A DNA stretch of 64,000 bases from Anaeramoeba flamelloides (taxonomy: Eukaryota > Metamonada > Anaeramoebidae), in the NCBI GenBank assembly GCA_027625915.1, contig JANTQA010000023.1:24056001-24120000 (forward strand). Reading direction: 5' to 3'. The notes under the pieces were generated by a model. It worked only from the letters and a program-made list of their open reading frames with translations. It was not told where the DNA came from and did no database searches. This document shows positions 1-11,885 of the stretch, piece after piece; positions within the stretch are counted from its first letter, which is position 1, and each line of letters starts with the position of its first letter. A program made the translations under genes and the position numbers.

Positions 1-210
1 AAAAAGAATAAGAAAAACAAAAGAAAATCAAAATTTTGAAAAAGTTGTACTAAAATTTCAAAAATTAGAAAAAATGATTCTGATCCCAAAATTTGAAAAT
101 ATTTTTTGAGAAGAATACTGGAACAAACCCTCAAAATAACTTCCATTAACATTATAAAGTGAGTCAAAATTCTTGAAATCTAGGTTAGAATAAAAAATAC
201 TAAAATAAAT
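1..210. repeat. Partial copy of repeat family B (diverged)
   Basis: The block resembles the downstream half of the family B copy at 11886-12490. Both hold a T-run followed by GAGAAGA, then a spacer, then AAGTGAGTCAAAATT and a GTTAGAAT-type sequence. It is cut by the window start, so its other end cannot be seen. No reading frame of note lies in it. The alignment is by eye and the copy is old. Confidence 0.4.
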
Positions 211-446
211 TAATGTTTCAGACAAATAAGAGGACTTTTTGTTGAATTGTGTATTGAAAACAATTACTATAAAAAAAAGTTAATTTTTTTTTAATTGTTC
301 CAAAAGCATTCTGGTGCCGGTATCAGTTTCAATATTTCTTTAAAAAGTTAAGATATCTTCTTCTGACTTTCAAAAAAGAATCAAAATATTAAACTTGATT
401 CATAAAAAAAAATCACAGTAATCTTGGCGTAGCTATATATCTCTAT

Positions 447-995
447 TGTAAGGAAGTAAGTACATTTTACAATTTTGAAAAATTTTAATTGTGTGAGCAT
501 TACTGAAAAATATTTTTTGAATCCCAGCAGATATTGAAACTTTAAAACCAAAATCCCATTCGTTGTTAGTCTATTGGTGAAAAGAACCAAAGTAGTCCAG
601 AGTTGAATCTTTAATTTTTCGATTTTATGAACATTTTTTTATGATTCAATTTTTGGTTTTATTAAATTTGATTTTGTTTCATGAGATGTGTTTATACTCA
701 TGAGTTTAATTTAATAAAGCAATAAAAAAGAAAAAAAGAGACTCGAAAAGTGGTATTTGAAACAAATCTTTTCTTTTAGAAGACTAAACACAAAAGATCA
801 CCATTCCAAATAAATTTGTTGAAAATAAGAATGAAAAAAAAAATTTCGATAAAAACCAATTTTTGAAGATTTATTGATTTTATCTTCTTATTTTGTCTGA
901 ATTCAACTAATTTATAGCCTTGAATTTTGGGTCCAATTACTATTTATAATTATTTAACAAACATTTTGTGACAAATTAACTTTCAAAATTCTAGT
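447..995 (+). repeat. Repeat family D, copy 1
   Basis: About 550 bp shared with 39785-40325 (same strand) and with 53040-53458 (opposite strand). Shared landmarks are the start GGAAGTAAGTACATTTT, then GAGCATTACTGAAAA, CAGATATTGAAA, AAAGATCACCATTCCAAAT, and the end TTTTGTGACAAATT. It looks like a non-autonomous interspersed element. The short reading frame on the minus strand at 381-590 is a by-product of this repeat and is not conserved as protein. Confidence 0.6.
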
Positions 996-1334
996 TTCAA
1001 ATAATTTATCAAACCAAGCCAAAAAAAAGAAGACTATTTCAAAAAATAAAGTAAAGGAATAAATTCTCGGCATCAAAAAAAACCGTTAAAAAAGATTCAA
1101 ATCAAAATAATTAAAAAATTCAAGAAAAAAATATAATCATTGATTCAGAATTATTTTGAGTTTTTCAATTTAATGGAAAATAAATAATTACCAAATCATA
1201 AGAATTTGTACAATAAAACTTTATTTCTGAAGAGGAATTTAATAAATTTCCTATTTTCTGTACCCAATAAAGAATTAGATGAATTAAATCAAAATAGCAT
1301 TTTTAAATCATTTTTGTTATTCTTTAGAAATAAA

Positions 1335-1660
1335 CAGTAATTTTTTTATCAAAAATTTTACAAACAAAATTTATTTCCATGAGGAATTAAAAACAAAACC
1401 AAATTAAGAAGAAGTAATTGTGTCAAATTAGAGATAAGATCAAGAAATAAATGATTTTTATTTATTTTTTTTTAATCAATTTTTTCAATCTTTTTGATTA
1501 GAGTTTTTTTGTTGGTATGAAAATATCTTATACTAGGATATATTCCAATTTTGTATTTCTTAAAATGTCAATGTATTTGGCTAAAGAAATGATTTTAAGA
1601 ATTCAGTTTCACATAAATGGTGGCACTCAAAAAATGAAAAATGTACTTACCCCCTTAAGG
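1335..1660 (+). repeat. Repeat family F, copy 1
   Basis: Shares about 330 bp with 50776-51106: TTTATCAAAAATTTT, AAGAAGAAGTAATTGT, GGTATGAAAA, CAATGTATTTGG, ending in a CTTAAG-type terminus. Read in reverse, the end CCTTAAGGGGGTAAGTACAT resembles the start of family D, and both then carry GAGTGCCA. F and D therefore probably share termini and belong to one superfamily. Non-coding. Confidence 0.5.
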
Positions 1661-1870
1661 GAGTAGCTACATCATAAGATATGATAAAAATTTGAGAGAG
1701 ATGAGATAAGAATATTTTATTTTAGTGGCATGTGATTGTAGATTCTCTAAAAATTTTTTTAAAAAAATTATTTGTTATTTTTTTTTTTAGTAACTTTAAA
1801 CAATAAAAAAAAAGAGAAAATATTATAAAATAGTTTTTATTTTATTTTTTTTTTTATTAAAATAAACTTA

Positions 1871-2394
1871 ATTCCATTAATTTGGGCAATTTTTAAACAT
1901 TTGGAATAATAATAAAAATATGATTTACATCCAATTGGGAAGTAATTTTAATTTAACAAACTATTTCATTTTTTATCTTTTTTGTTTTTGTTGTCATTTT
2001 CTTTTTTTCAGTTACTTAACCTGTTTCGTTAGATCTGAAAATTTTTATATGGTTGATAGATAGTTACTGTTGAGTTTCTTAAATTGAAAAATCCACATGC
2101 AATAGTCAGGTGTATCTTATCATTTGATTGGTCAACCATTGTTGGTGTAATTTTAACAAATCTACCAATCCATTTTTTGTACAAACTCCTTTCCTTATTT
2201 TGGACACACTGGTTTTGTTTTTTTTTTGTTTTATATTATTTTCTTATATTTGGATGAAAATGATTGCTTAAAAAACCATTAATACTATGTTACTTAAATG
2301 TGCTTTTATATTACGTTTGGTAAAATATAATAAATTGAGTTTTTGTTTTCCTATTTTTGATTTGTAGATGTGTCCAAATTTTCGGAATGGGATT
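1871..2394 (+). repeat. Repeat family C, copy 1 (MITE-like)
   Basis: Roughly 520 bp that aligns along most of its length with 11332-11855 and, less well, with 61822-62356. Landmarks are ACAAACTATTTCATTTTTT, GTTGATAGA, TTTGGATGAAAAT and TAATAAATTGGGTTTTT. The ends form an inverted repeat: ATTCCATTAATTTGGG at the left and CCAAATTTTCGGAATGGGATT at the right, flanked by TA. No transposase frame is present, so it is a non-autonomous DNA transposon. Confidence 0.6.
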
Positions 2395-3349
2395 TAGTTT
2401 TTTTTTTTTGTGAGAAGATAATTTTAGATTCTTAGAATAAAACTTATAGCTATTTTGTGGTTTCGACTTTGATAACATTTAATCATATTCACTTCTCCAA
2501 TTCCACCAAATCCAACGATTTAAAATCTCAACAAGTAATGATTTGACTTAATTATTATTTTTTTTGGAATTCTTCTAGCTATTAAGTACCATTTATGTTT
2601 CCTTTTCATGATTCTCTCAATTGTAATATTGTTTTTCATTTTAAACAAAATCCATTAATCCGAAATGTCACTGATAAAAAAATCTTTCTAATTATTTTTG
2701 TTGTAAAGATTAAAAAAATTCAAAAATGAGGAAAAAATAAAAAATGAAAAAATTAAATGCCACAATAGAATGTTGAGAGAAGGATAAAGATAAGTCATTC
2801 AACATTCAAAACACTATTTTAAGCAATTCAACTCAGCATTATAATCGGACAATTTCTTTAAGACTTTGAAAAAAAAATTTAAAAAATCTAATGAATGAAG
2901 TACTTTAAATTATAAAAATCAATGAGGTATAACCAAAGTAAAAAATGTTATTTTCTGATCCTCTTCAGAATTGCAAAAAAGTGAAAAATTCTCCTTTACT
3001 GTGGCTACCCTCTTAAAACAGAATAATAAAGGGTCTCACCATTAAAAAATTAAATTGAAAAAAATAAAAATGTTTTTTTTTTTACTTTTTGTTCTTACGA
3101 AAAACATATATAAAAAGAATTTTTATTTATTTTGTGATTAATGGCCGAACATTGGAAAAACAAAAAACAAAAAAAAAAAAAAAGTAAATAATAAATATAA
3201 CAATAATTGATTAATTAATTGGCTGAGTGTGAATTAATAGGAAATCAAAATTTGAAAAATTCAATTTTACAGTAATTTATTTTAAAAAATAAAAATAAAG
3301 CAGGGCGCGAGAATTAAATCAAAATATGAGCAAACAAAAACCGACTGTG
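2395..3349. other. Gene-free interval
   Basis: AT-rich sequence with long A and T runs between repeat C1 and the 3' end of the minus-strand gene. No conserved reading frame, RNA gene or second copy of a repeat was recognised. The 3' UTR of the 3350 gene must lie in its right part. Confidence 0.5.
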
Positions 3350-4756
3350 TTATTTTTCCAGTTTATCTATCCCCGTTGAATCATTTTGAAGATTAGTTTC
3401 TTTTAATTCATTTATTTTCTGATAAACTAATTCTGTAATTTTGTTGTTATATTTATCATTTTTTTCGATCATCCATTTGTGTATAAATTCAAATTCCTTT
3501 TCTCCTTGGTCCTTCTCTTCTGTTTCTTCAGCGTCTTTTTCCAGTTCATTTGTCTTATTACCTGTTACGTTCTCGTCCTCCCCACCTTCTTTTTCATTAT
3601 CACTGTTATTTGAATTATTATTAAGATCAGGATTATTTTTGTTATTATTAATGTTTATCTTTTTAAGATTATTTTTTAATTCCTGAATCTTGTTTTTATT
3701 AATTCTTTGATATTCGGGATTTATATTTTTATGTTTAATGATTTGGGCTGTTTGTTTTGATTTATTTCTTTTCTTTTTATACAACTCTTTGAGCTTCTCT
3801 AAATGGGAAATTATATTTGGAGAATGCATTGAAGTTAACAAAGAAAGATCCATTCCTTCAAAAAGCAAATTTGGATTAAAGGTATTTCCAGAATTTTTTT
3901 GTGACGATACAAAGCTTTCAAATTCCTTTTTCATTCCTTCTTCATATTCGCTTTCTTCAAAAGAGTTGTAATTATATTCATTAAAATCCTGTTCTTCTTC
4001 GAATTGTATTGAAAAATTATTTTGCAACATTTGATTATTATTTGAGAATTGTTTTTCGCTAAACAAATTATTTTGTTCATTTATTTCATATCGTTCTTGT
4101 TTTTGTTCGGTGAGTTGCACTTGTTCTTGTTTTTGTTGTTTCTTGAGGTTATTTTGATTCTGATTATTATTCCCAAGTGATAGTTTTCCAAGTTTAATTT
4201 TTAATTTTTTATTGATTTGGTTCACTCTTTTTGCCTTTTTTCTAATTTTTGAATTTGAATCACGCAAATCAAGAATAAGTTCTTGTGCTTGTTTTCGCTC
4301 TTCGTTGAGTGCATCAACTTTTGCTGTTTGGATGATATTTTCAACACTGTGCCTGCACACCTCGCCTTCCAAAAATTTGATATACTCGTTGATGGTTAAA
4401 TTCTTTTGCTTCTTTTTAAGATCGCATAAGGTCAATTCCGCAACCTGATCTTCAAGTTTTGTTTTGTTTTGGTAATTCCAATTTGTTTCGCAAGTTATGA
4501 AATTGTTTGACTTATTGCGTGGGATTTTGGATTTGTGGTTTTGAATTTTTTGAGAACGATCTCTTTTGCGCGTTCTTGTTTTCTTTTCTTTTGGTACGCT
4601 CTCATTAATTTGTTCGTTTCTTGGTGTTGAAATTGGTGAGTTTCCTTCATTAATTAGATCCGACGAAAATGGTGTGTTATCGAAGCGATTGACTTCATCA
4701 AAATTTGGAGAGTTTACAGTAAACGGACTTGAAAGTGGTTCTTGGTTGTTGGTCAT
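3350..4756 (-). CDS. Coiled-coil, Asn/Gln/Lys-rich protein of unknown function
   Basis: An uninterrupted frame of 468 residues with no visible intron. The frame is open for 21 further codons upstream, but that stretch encodes a Phe run followed by Lys-rich residues and is T/A homopolymer at the DNA level, so the start at MTNNQEPLSS is preferred. The protein has an acidic/polar N-terminus, a very basic patch (KEKKTRTRKRDRSQK, about residue 55) that could be a nuclear signal, and a long heptad-rich helical region (about residues 100-190, from KLEDQVAEL to KKLKIKLGKL). Gln/Asn-rich and Glu-rich linkers follow, with another helix near the C-terminus. The basic patch before a coiled coil recalls bZIP proteins, but the spacing does not fit a bZIP and none is claimed. 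Family unknown. Confidence 0.8.
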   Translation of the reverse strand: MTNNQEPLSSPFTVNSPNFDEVNRFDNTPFSSDLINEGNSPISTPRNEQINESVPKEKKTRTRKRDRSQKIQNHKSKIPRNKSNNFITCETNWNYQNKTKLEDQVAELTLCDLKKKQKNLTINEYIKFLEGEVCRHSVENIIQTAKVDALNEERKQAQELILDLRDSNSKIRKKAKRVNQINKKLKIKLGKLSLGNNNQNQNNLKKQQKQEQVQLTEQKQERYEINEQNNLFSEKQFSNNNQMLQNNFSIQFEEEQDFNEYNYNSFEESEYEEGMKKEFESFVSSQKNSGNTFNPNLLFEGMDLSLLTSMHSPNIISHLEKLKELYKKKRNKSKQTAQIIKHKNINPEYQRINKNKIQELKNNLKKININNNKNNPDLNNNSNNSDNEKEGGEDENVTGNKTNELEKDAEETEEKDQGEKEFEFIHKWMIEKNDKYNNKITELVYQKINELKETNLQNDSTGIDKLEK

Positions 4757-6839
4757 TTCTTCTTGTTGTTTGCTCTTTTTTTTTTTGTCAAAGAAAAAAA
4801 AAATAAAAAAATTTTGCAATTATTTTCTTTGAATAGCTCGTAAACAAATTGACAAATATGTTTGGGTGTATCAATATTATTGCGGATTAAACTATTTTTA
4901 CAACATATAAATTTTTGTGTGGATACACAAAAATTGTTAGTTTGTTTTTATTGATAAATTCCGAAAAGTGTGTTATTTTTCAAATTTATTAATAATTCTT
5001 TCCTTAGACAACAGATCAAAACCTTATCTTTAACAAACACAAGTGTTAAAACCAAAATAAATTGACAAGCTTTTTCACTTCTTTTTCAATATTAATTCTG
5101 TGATTTTTGAGGGAAATTTTTTCATTTTAAATAAACGAACACAATAATAGTGCTGTAACCTGATTAACTAACCCAAAATTAGATGTTTTCAGAAATCAAG
5201 TCATAGATAAAATCTGATTGTTCTTTCAAGAATTGTTACCATTTTCATAAATTCTGTAATAATTATTTCTTCGCTATTTTTTGAAATTAAGGGATTAGTG
5301 TCAACATAGATTTCTCTATAATCAAAGTGTGTTGTAATTGGATGTAAATAATATTAATGTTACTCTGGTTCAAATAGTTTTTGTGACTCTAAAAAATCTA
5401 TTATAAATCTTATTGGACAATAAATTATTGGATTTTTTTACTAATTGATTGCAATAGTTCAAAATTTTCATTTTGGAAATTTGTTTTTTAATTCCTTTTC
5501 CAATCTAAAAATAGAACCCACAATATTAGAAACTCAAAATAATAGTATTCTGATATTTAATAATTCATATTTAAAATTCCAAAAGTAACTATTTTTTTTT
5601 TAATTTTTTAATTCCAAAGATTTAACCCAATAATTATCAAACCAAAAAACTCATGGACTGATTAGTTTTGTTTCCTTTATACAAAGATAACTGTAACATC
5701 AAAATTTTTTCGATTTTTATAGTAATAATTTGTCTAAATAATTTATTCGTTATTTAATTTTTTAATAAAATTGAATTTTTTATCTATTAATCTACATTTC
5801 ACCACTAATTTAATAAAATTATTTTACAACTTTGGAGTCTGAAAAATGATTGTTCAACCTTTAAAGTGTCTTGAAATGTATATTTTTTTCTGAAATTGAG
5901 GGTTTTTTACTAATACAAGGCTCTTTTTTAATTGATGGGATCAACAAATGTTACTACTTGAATAATCGATTTTTTCCGGAAATTTGAACCATGTAGCGCC
6001 CACTAATGTTATTTACCCCTAATAACATCATACATTAATCTTAGACTTCTCCTTGTAATTGATAATCCTTTAAATGGAAAAAAAAAAAAATTGATAATAT
6101 TTTACCTCATCAAGAAATATTTCTTTCTTTCTCTTTGTATTTGTAGTTCAACAAACACATTATATAGGAAAGGTAGAAAAAAAACCTTTAGAGTTTACAA
6201 ATTACAATCTATTTCTTTGGAAATTTATTTTTCAAAGAAAAGAAAAGGAAATTTGAGTAAAAATTTAACACCCATATACTTAGAATCTGTGGATATTAGA
6301 CAGTTTGTAAAAATATAAATTATTACAAGCAAGAGAGAAAATCTCTAAAAATAGGCCAATTTCAGAAATATAATTCTGTTATTCATATTATCGTGTTTCC
6401 ATTTAAAAAAAAATACAAAACCCCTTAATTTGACCGTCAAAATGTAATAATTCATGAATAAAAAATTGATTCCTAATTTAAATTCATGATAGATAAAAAT
6501 AAAAGTATTTTCAAATATGGTAATAAAATAATTATCAAAAAATTAACACAATTAGTTTAGTAAAATCTTATAAAATTTTAGTTTTAAAAAATATTAACTT
6601 GTTTCGAAAAAAATCAATTATTTTTTTGGAAATTTAAATAAATAAATAAATAATTCTTTACTATTCCAAATAATTGGAATTACCCATTTTAAAGATATTT
6701 ATTAAATATAAAATTATTTGGATACTTGTAATTAAAAATTAATTTACATTTCACAGATTAGTGTATAATAATGAGAAATTTAAAGTTTAAAATATGTAGC
6801 TATTTATTTATTTTCTTTCTTTATTTATTTTAAAAGAGA
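4757..6839. other. Gene-free interval upstream of the coiled-coil gene
   Basis: Two kilobases of AT-rich sequence. The promoter of the minus-strand gene should lie at its left edge. A 75-codon plus-strand frame at 6091-6318 has a Phe/Ile-rich start and no RNY-like codon pattern, so it was not called. No repeat copy was recognised here. Confidence 0.5.
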
Positions 6840-7585
6840 GAAAATTAATTTTCTCCTAGGTAATTTTATCTTTCCCAGAATTCAAAAAAATAGGAAAAAA
6901 CCATAGATTTTACTCAACTCTTTTAAATTCTGGAAAAGCACCGTTAGTGTTTTTTATTTTTAGAAATAAACAGAAAATTTATGATTTTTCTCAATTCTTT
7001 TGAATTCTGGAAAAGCGCTCTTAAGTTTTCTTGAGTTTTCTAATAATATCGAAAAATTGATAGATTTTCGTTAGGTTTTATTTATTTTTTGAAATAAATT
7101 GAAAATTTATTAAATTTTCGGTATGTTTCAAAAAGTAAAAAAAACCTAGAACACTTAAAAAATAAAACAGAAAACCTCAAGAAAACCTAGGCACTCTACT
7201 GCACTTGACAGACACTTAAAATAATAATCATATGTATTTTTTTATCACTATTTCATTTTTATTAGATGAGTATAAAATTTTTAAAAATATTAGTTAAAAT
7301 CTATCAAAGTAAATATCTACAAGTTGAATAAAACCAAAAACCATCTATACGGTTATTTGGAACTTTTTACCCTAACAGAAATTCCATTTTTCAGTGACGA
7401 GAGTAGATACTTTTAAAAAAAGGTGGTTATAGTAACAACAACAAAAATAATAGTCCCATGAAATTGAAGTTCTGGAATGTTGATTATATTGTAAAATAAA
7501 CTTTATTATTAAAGGTGAACTTTTAATTAACCTAGTAGTTTTATCTAACTTTTCTTTTTCAATTTTATTTTTTCATACTAGTGTT
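6840..7585 (-). repeat. Repeat family E copy 3 with twin-hairpin module J
   Basis: The right part (about 7200-7585) is the reverse complement of the left ends of E copies at 33953 and 49977. The shared terminus reads CACTAGAATGAAAAAAT. The left part holds two hairpins. One has arms around CAGAATTCAAAA / TTTTAAATTCTGG (about 6874-6945). The other has arms AGGTTTTATTTATTTTT / AAAAAGTAAAAAAAACCT (about 7072-7150). GGCACTCTACTGCACTTGACA follows the hairpins. The same hairpin pair and GGCACT motifs recur at 18700-19060, 34310-34860 and 50340-50410. Confidence 0.55.
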
Positions 7586-7589
7586 GGGG

Positions 7590-8264
7590 AGTAAAAATTT
7601 TGTAGAATTTTCAAAATTTGAAAAACTTTATATAAGGTTAAAAATCTCAGAAGAATGAAAAAAAGATTATCTTGTTTTGGGTGTAAGGGCTTGTTATTTT
7701 AGTTCCTGTCATATCAAACTTTGACTAGGTATGAATTTTATTCAAGATTTAATGTTTGTTAAAAAGTAAAATTTTACTTTATTTTTTTTTCTTCCAAAAT
7801 CCGTTTTGATTAGTTTAAGATTAATAAATTTGTTGGAAGCTAAGTAATAAATGAAAAAATGTGGGTTGTGGGTTGTGAAATTAAAAAAATTTGTATTTGG
7901 GTATTATTTTTTTTAAAACTTTTTCAAAAAAATCATTTTTTTTTTTTATTAATTGAACAAAAAGATAAGAAAAAACCCAACGTAAAAACCCAAAAATCTC
8001 TTTTTTTAAATATCTTCTAACAAATTTATTAAACTTAAACTAATCAAAACGGATTTTGGAAGAAAAAAAAATAAAGTAAAATTTTACTTTTTAACAAACA
8101 TTAAATCTTGAATAAAATTCATACCTAGTCAAAGTTCGATCAAACAGGAACTAAAATAACAAGCCCTTACACCCAAAACAAGATAATCTTTTTTTCATTC
8201 TTCCGGGATTTTAGACCTTATATAAAGTTTTTCAAATTTTGAAAATTCTACAAAATTATTACTT
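7590..8264. repeat. 675-bp fold-back (long palindromic) element
   Basis: Two arms of about 247 bp (7590-7836 and 8018-8264) are near-perfect reverse complements, differing at a handful of positions. Their outer ends read AGTAA(A/T)AATTTTGTAGAA. The 181-bp centre is itself partly complementary (GTGGGTTGTGGGTT against AACCCAACG and AAAACCC). The element abuts the terminus of family E at 7585. It has no coding frame. Transcribed RNA would fold into one long hairpin, a possible small-RNA source. This could be a foldback transposon or an inverted duplication of one. Confidence 0.8.
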
Positions 8265-8284
8265 ACCAAGCCAGGTTTGAAAAG

Positions 8285-8602
8285 GCTGTACAAAATTGAA
8301 TGATCTTAAATTCTTTGTTCAATCTCTTTTCTATGTAAGTTAATATGGGACTTTTATTGAATAAAAAGAACAATTAACCCATTAACAAAAATAAATAAAT
8401 CTATCATATTCAGAGATTGAATAGTCAAATACTTGTAATCGAGATAGTTTCCCTCAATAAATTCAATGATCAAAGTATCTTTACGAAACAATTAAACAAT
8501 TACTTGATCTTTGTTAAGAACCTAGAAAGGGTTTCTCAGAAAAGAATTAATTTCAAAAAGAAAAAGAATTGGGTTTTTTGTCTTTATAAAAGACTGTTAT
8601 AG
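8285..8602 (+). CDS. Candidate short two-exon gene or gene fragment
   Basis: Two frames join cleanly. Exon 8285-8334 ends at a consensus GTAAGT, the 79-bp intron ends in TATTCAG, and exon 8414-8602 follows in phase, giving ...TKLNDLKFFVQSLFY then RLNSQILVIEIVSL... and a stop. The intron length matches other introns of the window. Upstream the frame is closed at 8278, right next to the fold-back element, so any 5' exons would have to lie beyond it. The second exon could instead splice out at GTTTCT (8529) toward 9216. No family is recognised. It may be a real gene or the remains of one. Confidence 0.35.
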
Positions 8603-9215
8603 TTAAAAATATATTCAAAAAAAATTACACTTCTTTTTCCTTTTCCTTTTTCTTTTTCTTTTAAAAATAGTGTTTTCAAAGAAACATATTTGAATTTTTG
8701 ATCACTATTTATTTGTCCTTTTTTCTTCTGTTAATATTGAAAGAGCTAATAATTCAAAAAGTTTTAGACCTGAAAAAAAATAAACAGTACCAAAATTTTA
8801 AACCATTTTAATTTCAAATACCAAATTAAATACTAGTTTTGTGAAATTCAGGAGAGGATTATTCAATTTACTATGAACGAACGTATAGAACCTTAATAAA
8901 CCAACAGTTTGAATAATAAAGTTCTTAATTATACACATCAGATAATCTTAATTTGAAGTCCAAAATATTAAATCAGAATTTTCAATTTTAATACAAAATA
9001 TTTAATTTAAGAGATCGCTTAGAAATCTTCAAAGAGAGTTAAATAATTGTGAATAAAAAATGTCAAAATATAAAATATTCATCATACAGTTTAATCTTTT
9101 TGTACAATCGATTTGAGAATTAATTTACAAAAAATTTGATCAGACTATTTTTTTTCAACAGGTTAATGAAAATCACCTTAAAAGATTGAACCAAGCCAAG
9201 AGAGTTGAAGAATAG

Positions 9216-9450
9216 AGAAAGAAATACCAAAGATCAGAATTTTTTTGCCTTAATATTGAAATTAATTCTAGAGATAAAAGGGAATTTTTGAACAACACTC
9301 TTAAATTTATAATTTCAGAATTCTCTTGTGAGACCAAAAACAAATTTAAATATCGAATACCTGTCATTTATATAAGAGCTCAATTTAGTAGTAAAAGTGA
9401 AAAATTAAAAGGGAAAACTGAATTGGATTTATTTTTTGCTAAATTTTGAA
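9216..9450 (+). CDS. Candidate exon ending in a stop (unrecognised)
   Basis: A 78-codon frame lacking an early ATG runs from an AG (AATAG) to TGA. It reads RKKYQRSEFFCLNIEINSRD, continues through KREFLNNTLKFIISEF and KFKYRIPVIYIRAQFSS, and ends ELDLFFAKF. The mix of residues is much more protein-like than chance frames in this AT-rich DNA. It could be the last exon of the gene that starts near 8285, with a ~690-bp intron (8529-9215). An overlapping minus-strand frame (9173-9367) is taken as its shadow. Function unknown. Confidence 0.35.
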
Positions 9451-10366
9451 AAAAATATCGAAAAAGAGTTTGGGTGCTAGGGTTTAAAATCAAAAAATAT
9501 TTTCCAAATGGTTACACCTTAGTAAAAAAACAATTTCGAAAAAATATAAATTAGTTTTTAAATTATATTCGATTGCTAAATTAAAAAAAAGATTATTAGT
9601 AAAAAATTTGATCACAAAGAAAACTTCGACAAGAAGTTGTTTATTTCAAGACAAAGATATTACTGATTAAAAAAATAATACTAACAATTACACATCAAAT
9701 GTTTCTTCAAAAAATAAATATTTGAGTATTTATTAAATGAGAAGATTAAAAGCTTTATTCAATTCTTCTCGATATCTTTGGTAACTTGAATTTTTTTATC
9801 GAATTGTTTATGAATTTAAAGAACTTTAAATTAACATTCCTTTTTTTTCAGTTCATAAGATATTAGTCAGAGTTCTCTATCTTCAATATTGTCTAAATTT
9901 TTAAAAAGTAGAATTTTCTTCAAAAATAATTATTTAATTTCAAAAGAAAAAATCATTAAAGTTTTGAAGGGTGTGATTACTCCTCTAGAAATGGAATAAT
10001 ATTCATGTTGTTTTAAAGAAAAAAATTTACAAAAACCTTCGTAAAACCATTTAAAAAATATCAGACGAATTTTTTAATTTCAAAGAAGACTATCTTAAAT
10101 TTTTAAATTTGCTCAAGATCAAAAAAGATCATTTCAAAAAAATATTGAAGAGAATCCAAAAAAAATAAAAAATCTTGATAAATTTATTAAAGTTATTTAC
10201 AATAAAACACGATTACTGATTTTGGTCTGTACATAATGTAAGTCTATTGAACTGAAATCGGGTAAAGAAAGAAATATCATCTATTACATAAAAAAGAAGA
10301 TCAGAAAAAATCATTTTTGTAAACTTTATAATTTTTGAGCTTTGCAAAATTAAAGTATTTTGGAAA
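9451..10366. other. Gene-free interval
   Basis: AT-rich sequence without a supported frame or recognised repeat. The right edge must hold the promoter of the small gene that starts at 10367. Confidence 0.4.
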
Positions 10367-10901
10367 ATGAATATCAATTCAACTTATCAAACAAAATTTG
10401 ATTACCATAATAATAACCATGAAACAAATGTTGAAATTATTAAGCAATTAAATCGGGATTTAAAAGTACTTAAAAGTAAATACTAAATTTATAATAATTT
10501 CTTGACAATAGAAACCTAATTACTTTTAACTTGATATATTTCACCTAATTTTTTCTGACATAGATCAATTTGAGAGAAGGTTAAACCATTATAATGACTC
10601 CAATGAAAAGATCGCAAGATTATATCTTGAAAATAAAGAATTAAAATTGATTAATAAGAATCTGGTTATTCAAATGGAAACTCTTCAGAAGAAACTCCAT
10701 ACTTCTAGCCAATACCCATCCCAAAAAGTGAGGATCATGAAAAAAAAAAAAAAAAAAAGAGCTGTTCGTATTAAAAGTTTACATAATTATATAACAAAAG
10801 ATTGTACGATTACACGGGTTTCAAAATGTAGGTCTTTTATTGGGTTACCAGGTTTAAATCGAAAAAAAAAAAGGGGGGGGGGGGATAACCAAGAGAAGTA
10901 A
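10367..10901 (+). CDS. Small two-exon coiled-coil protein
   Basis: Exon 1 (10367-10475) starts with ATG (MNINSTYQTKFDYHNNN) and ends at GTAAATAC. An 88-bp intron has a CTAAT before the pyrimidine run and ends in ACATAG. Exon 2 (10564-10901) continues in phase as NQFERRLNHYNDSNEKIARL and so on to a TAA. The predicted product is about 148 residues, with a leucine-heptad helix across the splice junction (from VEIIKQLNRDL to METLQKKL). Exon 2 contains a run of about 19 A (a Lys run) and a run of about 10 G near the end. Both are slippage-prone and could hide an assembly error, so the C-terminal 40 residues are less certain. No family recognised. Confidence 0.55.
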
Positions 10902-11331
10902 TGTCATGATCCAAAGAAAATTTAAATTCTAAAATACACACTATTGAAAAAATCCTTAAGAAAATTATATATCCACAATGGATTTATTTATTATTAACGA
11001 TTATAACATTTTTGAAAAGATTTTTTTATTGTTTTTTAAGATTCACAAATATTGTTTTTAATTATTTTTATATGAAATAAATTTTTTCCAAATCTCCTTT
11101 TTATTTTAATACTGTAATATATTTTTACAAAAAAAAAAATAAATTGATTTCATTTCTAATTTATAACCTTATTTATTTTTTTTTTTCAATTTGTTTTTTT
11201 TTTTTTTTCTTTTGTTTTTATTTTTGGGTAAATTGGTTTTATAATTATTTTTTGAAAAACTAGATTATCAACAATTTAGTCCATCATTAATAATATATAT
11301 ATATATATATATAAATAAATATATTAAACTA

Positions 11332-11855
11332 AATTCCAAAAATTTGGACACAGTTTAAACTATTGGTAGAATAACAATACTACATTTTACATTCAATTTG
11401 GGGATAATTTTGATTTTACAAACTATTTCATTTTTTGTCTTTTTTGTTTTGTTTTCATTTCCTTTTTTCAAGTTACGTAATCTATTTCCTTAGTTAGATC
11501 TGGAATATTTTTTCAATGGTTGATAGAAAGTTAGTGTTGAGTTTGTTAAATTGGAAAATAACATAAAATTGGTCAATGGTATCCTATCATTTGATCGATC
11601 AACAATTTTTGGTGAAATTTTAACATATTTACATCCACTTTTTATGTTCTACTCGTTTCATATTTTGGATATAATATTTTTTTTTTTTGATTTTATATTG
11701 TTTTCTTTTATTTGGATGAAAATTATTACTTTTAAAAACATTGATACTGGATTACTTAAATGTGATTTTATATCAGATTTGGAAAAATATAATAAATTGG
11801 GTTTTTTTTTTACCTATTTTTTATTTTTGGATTTCCAAATTTTTGGAATGGAGTT
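11332..11855 (+). repeat. Repeat family C, copy 2 (MITE, intact ends)
   Basis: 524 bp bounded by TA on both sides. The left terminus is AATTCCAAAAATTTGGACAC and the right terminus is CCAAATTTTTGGAATGGAGTT, an imperfect inverted repeat. The interior matches the C copy at 1871-2394. A 111-codon frame (11551-11886) runs through it, but it is Phe/Ile-rich and not kept in the other copies. No transposase is present. Confidence 0.7.
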
Positions 11856-11885
11856 TATATATATATATTTATATATATATATATA

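Noticed and set aside
4757-4819. Upstream extension of the coiled-coil gene (MQNFFIFFFFDKKKK...)
   Set aside because: Encoded by homopolymer A/T. The ATG at 4756 begins normal protein sequence.
10740-10885. A19 and G10 runs as programmed frameshift sites
   Set aside because: No alternative long frame is reached by slipping. Assembly or sequencing error is more likely than recoding.
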